From the NCBI RefSeq assembly GCF_003589925.1, contig NZ_CP032382.1:8060001-8124000 (forward strand): 64,000 nucleotides of DNA, read 5' to 3'. Origin of the DNA: Chryseolinea soli. Its GTDB lineage: Bacteria; Bacteroidota; Bacteroidia; Cytophagales; Cyclobacteriaceae. Numbering within the stretch: position 1 is the stretch's first letter; each line of letters opens with the position of its first letter. The notes below the pieces were generated by a model. That model was not told the DNA's origin, searched no databases, and saw only the letters and a program-made list of their open reading frames with translations. Made by a program: the position numbers and the translations under genes. This document shows positions 15,060 through 24,719 of this stretch, piece after piece.

Positions 15060-16448
15060 TCAAAGCCGCAAGGTGTGCGATGTCCAGTCGGCAATGTCTT
15101 GTTCGTCGTGGGTGATCAGGATCAGGGTGGTCTCTGGGTGCAGGTGTGCCTGCAAATAGGCTGTGACCCGCGCGCGTTGGTCGAGGTCCAGGAACTGAAA
15201 GGGCTCGTCCAGGAGGATCAATTCTTTTTCGGTGAGAAAGGTGCTGATCATTAGAAGCATTTGCAACTGGCCCGACGACAGGAACCGCACGGGGTTGTCG
15301 ATAAAAGAAGCGGCCTGAAAATAATCGATCAACGCGTTCAGGGCTTGTGCTTCGGCTTTCCGGTGAATGTTCTGGATGTAGTCGCGCCCCGTCGCGGCAA
15401 TGGTCTTTGGTGCGAGGTAGTTGATCAATTCCGGCCCCAGGTAGGCGATGCGTCGCTTGATATCCCAGATCGACTCGCCCGTGCCCCGGCGTTTACCAAA
15501 CAAAAAGATCTCTTGCGTGTAGGCCATCGGATGGTCGGCAAAGATCATGCTGAACAACGTGGTCTTGCCCGCGCCATTGCGTCCCACCAGCGCCCAACGC
15601 TCACCCTTGTTCACCCGCCAGTTGAAATGTTCCAGGATAACTTTCTGCCCGTACTGAATCCTCAGGTCGGTGATGACAATGACCGGCTCTCCTTCCGCGA
15701 CGGTTTCGCGGGCCACACTTGGTCTGGGATGAAGATCATCAAAAGGTAGCGCCGCGATCGTTTCCTTTTTCCGGATGGAAAAATGCTCCAACACCAGCCT
15801 GCGGTTCATCACGGAGGGAAGACGGTGATAGTGATCCACCATGATCATTTGGATGCCATAGGTGTTCGCCATAAAGTCGATCAACTCACAAAGGTCTTTG
15901 CGGCTTCCCGGGTCCAGCCCTTCAAACGGATAGTCCAGCAGCAACACGCGTGGGATCTCGCGAATAAGACTTTTATGAAACAAAACTTTTTTCAACTGCC
16001 CGTTCGACAGCCGCGTAACATCCACGTCCAGCAAGTGCAGGATCGACAGGTTCGCCGGCATGGACAACGACGACAACGCCTCTACACCTTCTCCCAGGAT
16101 CTGGCGCACGGTGACGACGTCATCGGGAGCCATGGTGTAGTAGCGCTGCTGGTAGAACAGGTTGGGATTGTTGTTGAGAAAGGCCTGTAGCGCATGCGTG
16201 GGAATGTAGTGGATCTTGCGCTTGCGTTCCGCATGGCGTTCGTCCCAAGAATTTCCGGAAATAAAATCGCAGTGGATCTCTCCTTTTGGCAAATGGGTCA
16301 TACCCGCCAGCATTTCCAACAACACGGTTTTGCCGCTGCCGTTGGGGCCGGTGATCACCCAGTGCTCGCCATCGTTGATCTGCCAATTAAAATCCCGGAA
16401 CAGGCGCAAGCCCGACCGCACTACGTCTGCGTTCTTTATTTCGATCAT
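15060..16448 (-). CDS. Tandem ABC ATPase (ModF/PhrA-like)
   Basis: A 462-residue protein made of two fused ATPase domains without membrane segments. Domain 1 has Walker A GPNGSGKT at 34-41, signature LSNGQ and LLLDYPFEGLD, in which the catalytic Glu after Walker B is Tyr. Domain 2 has GRNGAGKTT, signature LSSGQ and LILLDEPFQFLD with the Glu intact. This asymmetry suggests one degenerate hydrolysis site. The layout matches ModF/PhrA-type proteins near molybdate genes, but no molybdate genes are nearby, so the role is open. Confidence 0.85.
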   Translation of the reverse strand: MIEIKNADVVRSGLRLFRDFNWQINDGEHWVITGPNGSGKTVLLEMLAGMTHLPKGEIHCDFISGNSWDERHAERKRKIHYIPTHALQAFLNNNPNLFYQQRYYTMAPDDVVTVRQILGEGVEALSSLSMPANLSILHLLDVDVTRLSNGQLKKVLFHKSLIREIPRVLLLDYPFEGLDPGSRKDLCELIDFMANTYGIQMIMVDHYHRLPSVMNRRLVLEHFSIRKKETIAALPFDDLHPRPSVARETVAEGEPVIVITDLRIQYGQKVILEHFNWRVNKGERWALVGRNGAGKTTLFSMIFADHPMAYTQEIFLFGKRRGTGESIWDIKRRIAYLGPELINYLAPKTIAATGRDYIQNIHRKAEAQALNALIDYFQAASFIDNPVRFLSSGQLQMLLMISTFLTEKELILLDEPFQFLDLDQRARVTAYLQAHLHPETTLILITHDEQDIADWTSHTLRL

Positions 16449-16497
16449 CTACCGTTCTCTACAATCTCCACTGTTTCAAAGGAAAAGCAACGACCTT

Positions 16498-18015
16498 TTA
16501 TTTTCCCGAATTACTAACGAACGCAATCGAATTACTATCCGGCGACCACGACGGCACATTGATCGTTCCCTGACCGCCATACAAATAGGCGATCACGCGC
16601 GGCGCACCGCCCGACACGCCCATCAGCCGCAGCATCACGCGCTTGTAGGACGGGTGATCGTTTACGGGAATGTCCGGGGGAAAAGAAATGAAAGCGATCC
16701 ATTTTCCATCGGGCGAAATGTGGGGGAACCAGTTGTTGTATTCGTCGAAGGTGAGTTGTTCTTTGGCCGAGCCATCGGGTTTCATGCGCCAGAGTTGCAT
16801 GGTGCCCGATTGATTGCCGTTGTAATAGATGTATTTTCCGTCGGGCGAATATTCGGGGCCATCCATGTGCGTGCCCACGTTGTTGGTGAGTTTGATCTCT
16901 TCGCCGCCGTTCACCGAGATCTTGTAGATGTCGTATACTTTGCCATCGCGCTGGCCTACGAAGACGAGCTCTTTTCCATTCGGCGCCCAGCCGTGCAGGT
17001 AAGAAGGCGTTTTCTCCGTCACTTGTTTCGGTGTGCCGCCACCAATGGGCACGACATATACCGTTGAGCCTCCACCCGGCAATCCCTCGCGGTGAGAACT
17101 GAGCGCGATCATTTTCCCATCGAAAGAGATCACGTGGTCGTTGTTGTTGTGGTTGATGGATTCGGTGTTGATCTTTTCGGGTGTGCCCCCGGTAATGGGC
17201 ATTTTGTAGAGCGAACCGTTCTCGTTGAACAAAAGGTGTTGGCCCCCAGGCATCCAGTTGGGTGCTTCAAAACGGCCGGTGGATTCGCGGATCACTTTGC
17301 GCTTGCCGTCCCACACGTTCATCACTTCCATGCGGCAGCCGATCCATCCTTCCTTGCCGGGGTTGTAGGTTTCGGGTACAGGCTGATCGATGCGGACATT
17401 CCATACCCGGGCTTCCTCCACCACATCCGGATTGTGCGACGAGATAAATAAGCCGGCGAGCACTTCGTCCTTCATGCTCTCCATCGTCACGGAGCCGATC
17501 ACTTGCAGGGGCTCGCCGCGGTGCGCTGCCCGCATGGTGAGCTTTTTACCGGCGCGCTCGAGTTGAATGATGTTGTAGTTTTTCTTGGTCGTAAATATTT
17601 CATCTTCCGGATCCCGCATAAAGGCGCCCTTCAGCAAACGCCATTGCAACACGGTGAGGCCATCACCGTGGTTGGTGGCCGTGACGTGGGCGGCGTTGTC
17701 GTCTTTCGATTCGCGGACCATCCAGCCGATCTTGCGGTGGGCGTCGGTGCCGTTGCCCACAAACTCGAAGTTGGCGGTGAGGATGAAGTCGCCTTTCAAT
17801 TTTTTGTAGGCGTATTGAAATTCATCGCGGGCAAACCAGATGTTGTAGCCCGCGCCTTTCAGCGTGTAGGTCTGGGTGGCCTCGTCGTATTGGGTCGATC
17901 CGGCCAGCTTGGGATTGCCCACGTCGGTGTAGTCCTGGAAGATGCCCACCGGACGCTCCTGGGCAGCGACTGCACTCGTTGCCAGGATGCAAAGGAGAAG
18001 GATGAAAGATCTCAT
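16498..18015 (-). CDS. Secreted TolB-like beta-propeller protein
   Basis: A 505-residue protein with a signal peptide at 1-18 (ending AVAAQ). Residues about 30-200 form a beta-sandwich of the DUF1349 type (GDFILTANFEFVGNG, RKIGWMVRES, VTATNHGDGLTVLQWR). Residues 215-500 hold PD40/WD40-like blades with repeated SPDGKYIYY, SPDGKWIAF, WSPDSNSIAFVS motifs as in TolB. Such proteins are periplasmic or secreted and may bind carbohydrates or proteins. No neighbour ties it to a pathway. Confidence 0.85.
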   Translation of the reverse strand: MRSFILLLCILATSAVAAQERPVGIFQDYTDVGNPKLAGSTQYDEATQTYTLKGAGYNIWFARDEFQYAYKKLKGDFILTANFEFVGNGTDAHRKIGWMVRESKDDNAAHVTATNHGDGLTVLQWRLLKGAFMRDPEDEIFTTKKNYNIIQLERAGKKLTMRAAHRGEPLQVIGSVTMESMKDEVLAGLFISSHNPDVVEEARVWNVRIDQPVPETYNPGKEGWIGCRMEVMNVWDGKRKVIRESTGRFEAPNWMPGGQHLLFNENGSLYKMPITGGTPEKINTESINHNNNDHVISFDGKMIALSSHREGLPGGGSTVYVVPIGGGTPKQVTEKTPSYLHGWAPNGKELVFVGQRDGKVYDIYKISVNGGEEIKLTNNVGTHMDGPEYSPDGKYIYYNGNQSGTMQLWRMKPDGSAKEQLTFDEYNNWFPHISPDGKWIAFISFPPDIPVNDHPSYKRVMLRLMGVSGGAPRVIAYLYGGQGTINVPSWSPDSNSIAFVSNSGK

Positions 18016-18162
18016 GGAAAGGGTTGGTTAGGTGTTTTAGGTGTCGGGGAATCAATTTAGAGAAAAACAGGTTTCATAGGCGCGAAGGATGTGTCGGGCG
18101 GTTGGAATGCCCCGGAAGTGGTCGGGCGGCCGTACGGGCGCGGTTCTCTCGGTTTATTTTCG

Positions 18163-18170
18163 TACCTTTG
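18163..18170 (+). promoter_or_regulatory. -7 box for the RhlE-like helicase gene
   Basis: TACCTTTG fits the TAnnTTTG consensus. The start codon is 110 bp further on, so the mRNA would carry a leader of about 105 nt, long for this window and suggestive of post-transcriptional control such as cold response. Confidence 0.6.
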
Positions 18171-18280
18171 CACATCATTCCGATTAAATCACATAAAAAA
18201 GGCGTTTTTCACGCCACATTTTTCAGGAGGCATTCATTTAAACAACGCTTTCAAGTCCTCCGCAGCACTAAAATCCAATC

Positions 18281-19945
18281 ATGTCATTTGAAAAATTAAA
18301 TCTCATTGAGCCCCTTTTGAGGGCTTTGAAAGCAGAAGGCTATACGACACCCACTCCTATTCAGGAGCAATCGATACCCATCTCCCTGGAACGACGCGAT
18401 CTGCTTGCCTGCGCCCAAACCGGCACCGGCAAAACCGCAGCGTTCACGCTCCCTATTCTTCAATTGCTTCACCAGGACGAGCTCTTCGTAAAAGGCCCCG
18501 CCGGCATTAAAGCATTGATCCTTACGCCTACGCGCGAGCTGGCCATCCAGATCGGCGAAAGCATCGCCGCCTATGGCAAATACCTGCGCATCCGCCACAC
18601 GGTCATCTTCGGTGGCGTGCCCCAACGTTCCCAAACCGACGCCTTGCGCGCCGGTGTGGAGATCCTGGTGGCTACCCCCGGCAGGTTGCTGGACCTCATG
18701 GACCAGCGCTTTGTGAAACTCCAAAACCTGAAGGTGCTGGTTTTGGATGAAGCCGACCGCATGCTGGACATGGGCTTTATCCACGACGTGAAGAAAGTGA
18801 TCGCCAAGGTCCCCACCCAACGCCAAACGCTGTTCTTCTCGGCCACCATGCCCCCCGAAATCGCCAAGCTGGCCGACACCATCCTCACCAACCCGCAGCG
18901 CGTGGAGGTGACACCGGTATCGTCTACGGCCAATACCATTCAGCAATCGGTGTTCTTTGTGGAGAAGCGCGACAAAAAGAAATTGTTGCTTCACCTCTTA
19001 AAAGACCAGACCATTGCCACGGCCCTCGTGTTCGCGCGCACCAAACACGGTGCCGACCGCGTGGCCAAAGATCTGAATCAAGCCGGCGTCCGGGCAGAAG
19101 CCATACACGGAAACAAATCGCAGGGCGCACGCCAACGCGCGCTCAGCAACTTTAAGTCGCAGCACACGCGCGTACTCGTGGCCACCGACATCGCCGCCCG
19201 CGGCATTGACGTGGACGACCTGTCGACCGTGATCAACTACGAGTTGCCCAACGTTCCCGAAACCTATGTTCACCGCATAGGCCGCACGGGACGTGCCGGT
19301 GCGAGTGGTGTTTCGTATTCGTTCTGCGACGAAGAAGAGAAGGAATATCTTAGCGACATTCACAAGCTCATCAAGAAGACCATACCGGTGGTAGAGGATC
19401 ATCCCTATCCCTTGCTGCATGCCGGCATGCCCAAGACGAACGCTGCTCCGGCACAACGTCAGGGTAACCAGGGCAATCAACAACGCCGTCAAGGTCCGGG
19501 TGGAGGCAATCGTTCACGCCGTCCGGGTAATCAAGGTCACCAGGCGCGTCCGGGCAACGCCCGGGATGGAGGTCGCCAGGGCCGGTCAACGGACCTTCCC
19601 GATCTGAACCCCGCGACGGACACCCCACGGACACCGCGTCCTGAAAACAAAGGCAACGCAGGTCGTCCGGAGAATGGCCGCCACACCGGTGGTCGCCCCG
19701 ACAATAGAAATCAAGGCGGTCGTTCCGAAAATAAAAACAACGGCGGTCGCTCCGGGAATGGCAACGCCAGCCCTGGTCGTCATTCGGGAAAGCCAAGCAG
19801 TCATTCTTCCGGTCGTCCAGTCAATGCAAACCCGGCGAAGAATATGGATCAGCCTGCCAAGTCAAACCCATCGGATTGGTCAAGCCTTTCCGATAGCCAG
19901 TCCGATCTGGATTGGGGTGGAGGACTTCGCCTGAGCTACGAATAA
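18281..19945 (+). CDS. DEAD-box RNA helicase (RhlE-like)
   Basis: A 554-residue helicase. The core carries the Q motif ([11 protein letters not shown]), AQTGTGKT (motif I), PTRELA, TPGR, DEAD, SAT, then [17 protein letters not shown] and [10 protein letters not shown]. From about residue 390 the protein turns into a disordered tail dominated by Gly, Arg, Asn and Gln, with recurring GGR-x-x-N and RPxN units, of the RNA-binding type found on RhlE homologues. It unwinds structured RNA in ribosome assembly or mRNA decay. A long leader follows the promoter at 18163. Confidence 0.93.
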   Translation: MSFEKLNLIEPLLRALKAEGYTTPTPIQEQSIPISLERRDLLACAQTGTGKTAAFTLPILQLLHQDELFVKGPAGIKALILTPTRELAIQIGESIAAYGKYLRIRHTVIFGGVPQRSQTDALRAGVEILVATPGRLLDLMDQRFVKLQNLKVLVLDEADRMLDMGFIHDVKKVIAKVPTQRQTLFFSATMPPEIAKLADTILTNPQRVEVTPVSSTANTIQQSVFFVEKRDKKKLLLHLLKDQTIATALVFARTKHGADRVAKDLNQAGVRAEAIHGNKSQGARQRALSNFKSQHTRVLVATDIAARGIDVDDLSTVINYELPNVPETYVHRIGRTGRAGASGVSYSFCDEEEKEYLSDIHKLIKKTIPVVEDHPYPLLHAGMPKTNAAPAQRQGNQGNQQRRQGPGGGNRSRRPGNQGHQARPGNARDGGRQGRSTDLPDLNPATDTPRTPRPENKGNAGRPENGRHTGGRPDNRNQGGRSENKNNGGRSGNGNASPGRHSGKPSSHSSGRPVNANPAKNMDQPAKSNPSDWSSLSDSQSDLDWGGGLRLSYE

Positions 19946-19994
19946 ATGGAATTGACCGGGTTTGCTATCCGGTCATTGTCCGTTCATCAACTAC

Positions 19995-20035
19995 ACACCT
20001 GCATTAACGTTATATTTGTGCGTTAATGCAGGTGT
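19995..20035. repeat. 15-bp perfect inverted repeat with a promoter in its loop
   Basis: ACACCTGCATTAACG (19995-20009) and CGTTAATGCAGGTGT (20021-20035) are perfectly complementary, separated by 11 nt that contain most of a TATATTTG -7 box (20011-20018). The right arm touches the ATG of the next gene at 20036. It may be an operator, or a 3' stem for the preceding helicase mRNA; there is no T run, so a classical terminator is less likely. Confidence 0.85.
20011..20018 (+). promoter_or_regulatory. -7 box within the inverted repeat
   Basis: TATATTTG fits TAnnTTTG and ends 17 bp before the ATG at 20036, giving a leader of about 11-14 nt made only of the right arm of the repeat. Confidence 0.6.
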
Positions 20036-20464
20036 ATGTTTTTACGATCGTTTCTTTTTCTCATGCTGTTGTGCTGTACGATTTTCTGTCACGCTCAAGA
20101 CGCCAAGGACTTCATGTTTGGCACGGCCCTGGATCTGGCCAAGACCGACTATGAGGGCATCCTCAAGAAGGCACAGTTCTCTGCCGAAGGCCACTATTTT
20201 TTTACCCGCAGCATCACCGCGTCGGCGGGCTTCGACGTTTGGACGAGCGATGGTGTGAGCTTTGTGTTGGGTGGGCGCTGGTATCCAATGGATAATTTCT
20301 TTACGCGTGTTCGTGGTCTCATCGGTGAAAATGATATAGCGCTGGGCGCTGGGTGGAACCAGGTCCTTAGCGATCGCTGGCGGTTTGAAGCGATGGCTGA
20401 TTTTTATTTTAAGGGTGACTTCGCGATGCGTGCGGGGGTGATGTATGTAGTTCCGCATAAATAA
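20036..20464 (+). CDS. Small predicted outer-membrane protein
   Basis: A 142-residue protein with a signal peptide at 1-20 (MFLRSFLFLMLLCC..., ending CHAQ), then strands of alternating polarity (FSAEGHYFFTRSITASAGFDVW, read with a turn at TR; VSFVLGGRWYPMDN; DIALGAGWNQVLSDRWRFEAMADFYF) ending MRAGVMYVVPHK. The pattern is a small eight-stranded barrel of the outer membrane, family not recognised. The start is fixed by the signal peptide and lies flush against the inverted repeat, leaving no room for a ribosome-binding site. Confidence 0.7.
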   Translation: MFLRSFLFLMLLCCTIFCHAQDAKDFMFGTALDLAKTDYEGILKKAQFSAEGHYFFTRSITASAGFDVWTSDGVSFVLGGRWYPMDNFFTRVRGLIGENDIALGAGWNQVLSDRWRFEAMADFYFKGDFAMRAGVMYVVPHK

Positions 20465-20532
20465 GCAGACAGGCTGAGTTCTGGTATTGCAACGGTTGGG
20501 GTATCCATTGGATTAATGCCTCAGCGGCAATC

Positions 20533-20574
20533 ATAAAAAAAGGCCGCCCTTTTTCGAGGCGGCCTTCTTTTTTT
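20533..20574. terminator. Bidirectional terminator between the OM protein and sod genes
   Basis: AAGGCCGCC (20540-20548) pairs with GGCGGCCTT (20558-20566), with an A run on the left and a T run on the right, so it works in both directions for the two convergent genes. Confidence 0.9.
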
Positions 20575-20588
20575 ATCAATGATCAAAA

Positions 20589-21197
20589 TTATTTCGCAGC
20601 AGCGAGGCGTTTTGCCACTTCGCTCCAGTTCACCACGTTCCAGAAAGCGGTGATGTAGTCGGGTCTGCGGTTTTGATAGTTCAGGTAGTAAGCGTGTTCC
20701 CATACATCCAAGCCAAGGACAGGGGTGCCTTTCACTTCGGCAACGTCCATCAGGGGATTGTCCTGGTTCGGGGTGGAGGTGATTTGCAGTTTGCCGCTGG
20801 CGTCTTTTACGAGCCAAGCCCAGCCAGAACCGAAGCGGCCAGTGCCGGCAGCAGCGAATTTGGTTTTGAACTCGTCGAACGTTCCAAAGGCACCGTTGAT
20901 GGCGTCGGCCACTGCACCGGTAGGCGCACCACCAGCACCGGGACCCAGTACGGTCCAGAACAGGCTGTGGTTATAGTGACCACCGCCGTTGTTGCGAACG
21001 GCTGCGGGGTATTTGGAAATATTTTTGCAGATCTCTTCGATGCTCAGGCTCTCTTCGGGCTTGCCGGCGACGGCAGCGTTCAGGTTGGTGACATAAGCGT
21101 TATGGTGTTTGCCATGGTGAATTTCCATGGTACGGGCGTCGATATGCGGCTCCAATGCATTAAACGCATAGGGAAGAGCGGGAAGGGTAAAGGCCAT
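20589..21197 (-). CDS. sodA: Superoxide dismutase (Fe/Mn family, Mn-like)
   Basis: A 202-residue enzyme starting [10 protein letters not shown]; the longer frame upstream is leader. Metal ligands are His27 (IHHGKHH), His77 ([11 protein letters not shown]), Asp164 and His168 ([13 protein letters not shown]). NQDNPLM at about 144-150 carries the Gln typical of Mn-dependent forms, although cambialistic use is common in this phylum. It dismutates superoxide in the cytoplasm. A good promoter lies at 21240-21247. The sodA symbol reflects the Mn-like reading and is less certain than the family. Confidence 0.95.
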   Translation of the reverse strand: MAFTLPALPYAFNALEPHIDARTMEIHHGKHHNAYVTNLNAAVAGKPEESLSIEEICKNISKYPAAVRNNGGGHYNHSLFWTVLGPGAGGAPTGAVADAINGAFGTFDEFKTKFAAAGTGRFGSGWAWLVKDASGKLQITSTPNQDNPLMDVAEVKGTPVLGLDVWEHAYYLNYQNRRPDYITAFWNVVNWSEVAKRLAAAK

Positions 21198-21239
21198 GAT
21201 GAATGATTTTTTAGGGTTTAACAATATTTTTTTGGGAAT

Positions 21240-21247
21240 CAAATATA
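21240..21247 (-). promoter_or_regulatory. -7 box for superoxide dismutase
   Basis: On the minus strand TATATTTG, 42 bp before the ATG at 21197, predicting a leader of about 38 nt. Confidence 0.6.
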
Positions 21248-21346
21248 CAACCATTCGCTGCTGAAGAAAATTTCATGCGGGCGCGATTATCTTATCGATC
21301 ACCGGTGATTTTTCTAACAAAAGCACACCGTTCTTGTTCTTCCTTT

Positions 21347-21688
21347 TTAAAAAGGCAGGTCGTCCGTAGCCGTGTTCGACGCCATGAACGGCTCTTCGTC
21401 GGGAGGAGGAGGTGTTCCGCCACCGCTGGTCTTCTCGATCTTCCAGGCGCGGGCCTCGGTGTACCAGCGGCCGTTGTATTCGCGGCTTTCCAGGTCCACG
21501 GCCACGCTAATGAGTTCGCCTACGGCAAGGTTGTATTGATCCACTTTATCGCCCCAGATGGACAAGCAGATCTTTTTGGGATATTGTCCCGGGGTTTCCA
21601 AGATGAATTCCTGCTTTTTCCAGGGACCTTTTTTTCCCATCCCGGTTGTCAACGGCAGCAATTGTGCTACTCTTCCTTTTACTTCCAT
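21347..21688 (-). CDS. DUF3127 protein (OB-fold-like)
   Basis: A 113-residue protein; the start at 21688 (MEVKGRVAQLLPLTTG) is the one used by the family, the upstream extension being low-complexity leader. The core GPWKKQEFILETPGQYPKKICLSIWGDKVDQYN without its ends, and LISVAVDLESREYNGRWYTEARAWKIEK, form the strands of an OB-like fold. The C-terminus is a flexible acidic tail ending DDLPF, very like the tail of single-stranded DNA-binding proteins that recruits partner proteins. That likeness, with an OB-like core, points to nucleic-acid binding. It lies downstream of tadA in the same direction. Confidence 0.82.
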   Translation of the reverse strand: MEVKGRVAQLLPLTTGMGKKGPWKKQEFILETPGQYPKKICLSIWGDKVDQYNLAVGELISVAVDLESREYNGRWYTEARAWKIEKTSGGGTPPPPDEEPFMASNTATDDLPF

Positions 21689-21725
21689 GATTGATTTATC
21701 GTTTTGCTGTTTATAATTATTTATT

Positions 21726-22181
21726 TCACCGTTCTCCCGCTTTGCGTATACGCGCAAAGAACGTGTCGATCAGTTTCTTGCACTCCTCGGCTTTCATGCC
21801 TTTTTCCACCGTGGTGCGCGGATGCAACAGCGGTGTGCTCACCAGGCTGTAGCCGCGTTGCACGTCGGATGCGCCGTAGACCAATTTCTGCAACTGCACC
21901 CAGTGCAGGGCTCCGGCACACATCACACAAGGTTCTAACGTGACGTAGAGGGTACATTCACTGAGGTATTTCGAACCTAAATAGTTTGCCGCCGCGGTCG
22001 TCGCCAACATCTCGGCGTGGGCGGTGGCATCCGTGAGCTTTTCGGTTTGATTGTGGGCCCGGGCAATGATCCGGTTTTTGCAAACCACCACCGCGCCCAC
22101 GGGCACTTCATTGATCGCTAACGCCTTGTCGGCTTCTTTTAGGGCTTCGCGCATGAAGTATTCGTCCGTAAAAAGCTCCAT
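21726..22181 (-). CDS. tadA: tRNA adenosine/nucleoside deaminase (TadA-like)
   Basis: A 151-residue zinc deaminase. The catalytic HAE lies in DATAHAEMLA and the two other zinc ligands in PCVMCAGAL, the TadA signature. N-terminal FMREALKEADKALAINEVPV is typical of TadA, which converts A34 of tRNA-Arg to inosine; related guanine deaminases cannot be fully excluded. The -7 box ends 7 bp before the ATG, so its leader would be about 4 nt. It probably forms an operon with the DUF3127 gene. Confidence 0.9.
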   Translation of the reverse strand: MELFTDEYFMREALKEADKALAINEVPVGAVVVCKNRIIARAHNQTEKLTDATAHAEMLATTAAANYLGSKYLSECTLYVTLEPCVMCAGALHWVQLQKLVYGASDVQRGYSLVSTPLLHPRTTVEKGMKAEECKKLIDTFFARIRKAGER

Positions 22182-22188
22182 AGGGTCA

Positions 22189-22196
22189 CAAAGCTA
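22189..22196 (-). promoter_or_regulatory. -7 box very close to the tadA start
   Basis: On the minus strand TAGCTTTG is separated from the ATG at 22181 by 7 bp, predicting an almost leaderless mRNA. Confidence 0.55.
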
Positions 22197-22249
22197 AACG
22201 CCTTGGGCAAAATGACAAGCGCATGTCTGCTCCTTTCGCGGGTCGAGAC

Positions 22250-22816
22250 CTATTTTATCTTGATGCTCATCATCATCGACCGGGCCGTTTCCTGCCAATC
22301 CTGTTGCAGGCGCTTGGGGCAATTGAACGAAAATGCCAGGGTCTGGCGGGGTTCCACGAGGTATTGAATGTAGGTATAGCGCAACACGGGGTCCTGCAGC
22401 CCTTCTTGTTTCCGGCTGCCGTTGAGGCGTGCATCGAACTCGAAGAATATCAATTTTTTACCACCCACATCGTGGATGCCTTCGTCGATCATGTTCACGC
22501 GGTCGAACATGTTCATGATGCTGGCGCGGAAAAATTTTTGGGCCAGGGCCAGGTCGGCGTCGGGCCATTGTGTAGCGGAAATGTTTACGCTAAAATCCAC
22601 TTCCCGCTCGGCGTTGGTGTAGGCGGCCAGGGGCGCCCGGATCGACGGATAGCGTTCGTTGAAATCCATATCGTCCATAGGATGCCAGTCCTGGGGTACC
22701 GAAACCGTTATGGCGTCGTTCACTTTCACTTTCTTCATCTTAGGCTTCCCTGCGGCCAGGCACAGGAGGGCCAGCAGACAGAGGGCCATGGGGGTGGCAC
22801 TTTTAATTTTTAGCAT
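22250..22816 (-). CDS. Secreted DcrB/PsbP-like protein
   Basis: A protein of about 188 residues when started at [10 protein letters not shown] (an upstream Met adds five residues). A hydrophobic signal ([13 protein letters not shown]) precedes a domain that begins [21 protein letters not shown] and ends [19 protein letters not shown]. The opening SVPxxWxxM strand and the closing helix-strand with ARSMMxSI are the marks of the Mog1/PsbP/DcrB fold of periplasmic proteins. Function unknown. It is divergent from aspS. Confidence 0.65.
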   Translation of the reverse strand: MLKIKSATPMALCLLALLCLAAGKPKMKKVKVNDAITVSVPQDWHPMDDMDFNERYPSIRAPLAAYTNAEREVDFSVNISATQWPDADLALAQKFFRASIMNMFDRVNMIDEGIHDVGGKKLIFFEFDARLNGSRKQEGLQDPVLRYTYIQYLVEPRQTLAFSFNCPKRLQQDWQETARSMMMSIKIK

Positions 22817-22872
22817 ATAAGGCGCAGACACAAAGTATTGTTAAATTCGCGGCTAAATTAATTAAAACTCAG

Positions 22873-24621
22873 ATGTTACGGACTCATACTTGCGGTGAAT
22901 TGAGGTTATCAGACGCAAATAAACACGTTACCCTGGCGGGCTGGGTACAGCGCGTACGCGACAAGGGGAGTGTTTTGTGGATCGACCTCCGCGACCGCTA
23001 CGGTATTACCCAATTGATCTTTGAAGAAGGCAAAAGCGCCGCCGATCTGGTGGAAAAAGGCCGCAGCCTCGGCCGTGAGTTTGTGGTACAGGTAGAGGGC
23101 GTCGTCACCGAGCGCCTTTCCAAAAACGACAAGATCGCCACAGGCGAGATCGAAGTGAAAGTGACGGCCATCAACATCCTCAACGCCGCCAAACTTCCCC
23201 CCTTCACCATTGAAGACGACACCGATGGCGGCGACGAGCTGCGCATGAAATACCGCTACCTCGATTTGCGCCGTAACCCCGTGCGCGAAAGCCTCCAGCT
23301 CCGCCACAAGATGGCCCAGCAAACCCGTACCTACCTCGATGGACAGAACTTCATCGAAGTGGAAACGCCCGTGCTCATCAAGTCCACGCCCGAAGGCGCG
23401 CGCGACTTTGTGGTGCCTTCGCGCGTGCATCACGGCGAATTCTATGCATTGCCCCAATCGCCCCAGACGTTTAAACAATTGTTGATGGTTTCCGGCTTCG
23501 ACCGTTACTATCAGATCGTAAAATGTTTTCGCGACGAAGACCTGCGCGCAGACCGTCAACCGGAATTCACGCAGATCGACTGCGAGATGGCCTTCATCAC
23601 GCAAGAAGATATTCTCAACATGTTCGAGGGCCTCGTGCGCCATCTCTTCAAGCATGTGAAAGGGATCGACATGCCGTCGGTGCCGCGCATGAACTATGAC
23701 GAAGCCATGAAACGCTACGGTTCCGACAAGCCCGACACACGCTTCGCCATGGAGTTTGTGGAGATCACCGAACTGACCAAAGGCAAAAATTTCCCCGTGT
23801 TCGAAAGCGCCGAATTGGTCGTCGGCATCAATGCCACGGGATGTTCCGAATATTCGCGCAAGCAAATCGACGAGCTGACAGAATTTGTAAAGCGCCCGCA
23901 GATCGGAGCAAAAGGTTTGGTGTATGTACAATACCGCACCGATAGCACCGTCAAATCTTCGATAGATAAATTTTATACGCCGGAAGAACTGAAGACGTGG
24001 GTTGACAAATTCAACGCCAAGCCCGGAGACCTTATCCTCTTGATGGCCGGCGAGACCTACACCACCCGCAAGCAACTGAATGAGCTGCGCTTGTTGATGG
24101 GCGACAAACTGGGGCTGCGTGACAAACAAAAATTCTCTGCACTGTGGGTAGTCGACTTCCCGCTGCTGGAGTGGAGCGAAGAAACGAAGCGCTACCACGC
24201 CATGCACCACCCGTTCACATCGCCGAAACCCGAAGACATCAAGTTGCTGGACACCGATCCCGGCAAAGTGCGCGCCAATGCCTATGACATGGTGATCAAC
24301 GGCACGGAAGTTGGAGGCGGTTCCATCCGGATCCACGACCGGCCTACCCAACAAATGATGTTCAGCCACCTGGGCTTTTCGGAAGAAGAGGCCAAGAAAC
24401 AATTCGGTTTTCTTATGGACGCTTTCGAATTCGGCGCACCTCCACACGGTGGCATCGCGTTTGGCTTCGACCGGCTGTGCTCCATCTTTGGTGGTGCCGA
24501 TTCCATCCGCGACTTCATCGCGTTCCCCAAGAACAACGCGGGCCGCGATGTGATGATCGACACGCCGTCGACGATTTCCGAAGAGCAGATGAAGGAACTG
24601 GCCTTGCTGACACGGAAGTAA
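22873..24621 (+). CDS. aspS: Aspartyl-tRNA synthetase
   Basis: A 582-residue class II synthetase of the bacterial type. The N-terminal OB anticodon-binding domain ([21 protein letters not shown], read in two halves) is followed by the class II core with motif 2 ([18 protein letters not shown]) and motif 3 ([15 protein letters not shown]). The GAD insertion of bacterial AspRS is visible between about 290 and 410. It charges tRNA-Asp; whether it also charges tRNA-Asn cannot be read off. A strong terminator follows at 24651. Confidence 0.97.
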   Translation: MLRTHTCGELRLSDANKHVTLAGWVQRVRDKGSVLWIDLRDRYGITQLIFEEGKSAADLVEKGRSLGREFVVQVEGVVTERLSKNDKIATGEIEVKVTAINILNAAKLPPFTIEDDTDGGDELRMKYRYLDLRRNPVRESLQLRHKMAQQTRTYLDGQNFIEVETPVLIKSTPEGARDFVVPSRVHHGEFYALPQSPQTFKQLLMVSGFDRYYQIVKCFRDEDLRADRQPEFTQIDCEMAFITQEDILNMFEGLVRHLFKHVKGIDMPSVPRMNYDEAMKRYGSDKPDTRFAMEFVEITELTKGKNFPVFESAELVVGINATGCSEYSRKQIDELTEFVKRPQIGAKGLVYVQYRTDSTVKSSIDKFYTPEELKTWVDKFNAKPGDLILLMAGETYTTRKQLNELRLLMGDKLGLRDKQKFSALWVVDFPLLEWSEETKRYHAMHHPFTSPKPEDIKLLDTDPGKVRANAYDMVINGTEVGGGSIRIHDRPTQQMMFSHLGFSEEEAKKQFGFLMDAFEFGAPPHGGIAFGFDRLCSIFGGADSIRDFIAFPKNNAGRDVMIDTPSTISEEQMKELALLTRK

Positions 24622-24650
24622 TCCTTACAAAAAATAATCAAAGCATATCC

Positions 24651-24692
24651 TGTCTTCGCGCAAACCCTGAGGGACGCGCGAAGACATTTTTA
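24651..24692 (+). terminator. Terminator after aspS
   Basis: A perfect 11-bp stem, TGTCTTCGCGC (24651-24661) with GCGCGAAGACA (24676-24686), followed by TTTTTATTT. It sits between aspS and the convergent cytochrome gene. Confidence 0.9.
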
Positions 24693-24719
24693 TTTCAATT
24701 CTTCAAACAAAGTTTATTT

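Noticed and set aside
14848..15063. A 71-codon frame on the minus strand (MIFLRRWKSALLL...)
   Set aside because: No family character or promoter and an opposing frame of similar quality exists; most likely a chance frame in the gap after the tandem ABC gene.
22909..24447. A 512-codon open frame antisense to aspS
   Set aside because: It is an antisense shadow produced by codon bias; the plus-strand translation is a complete aspartyl-tRNA synthetase.
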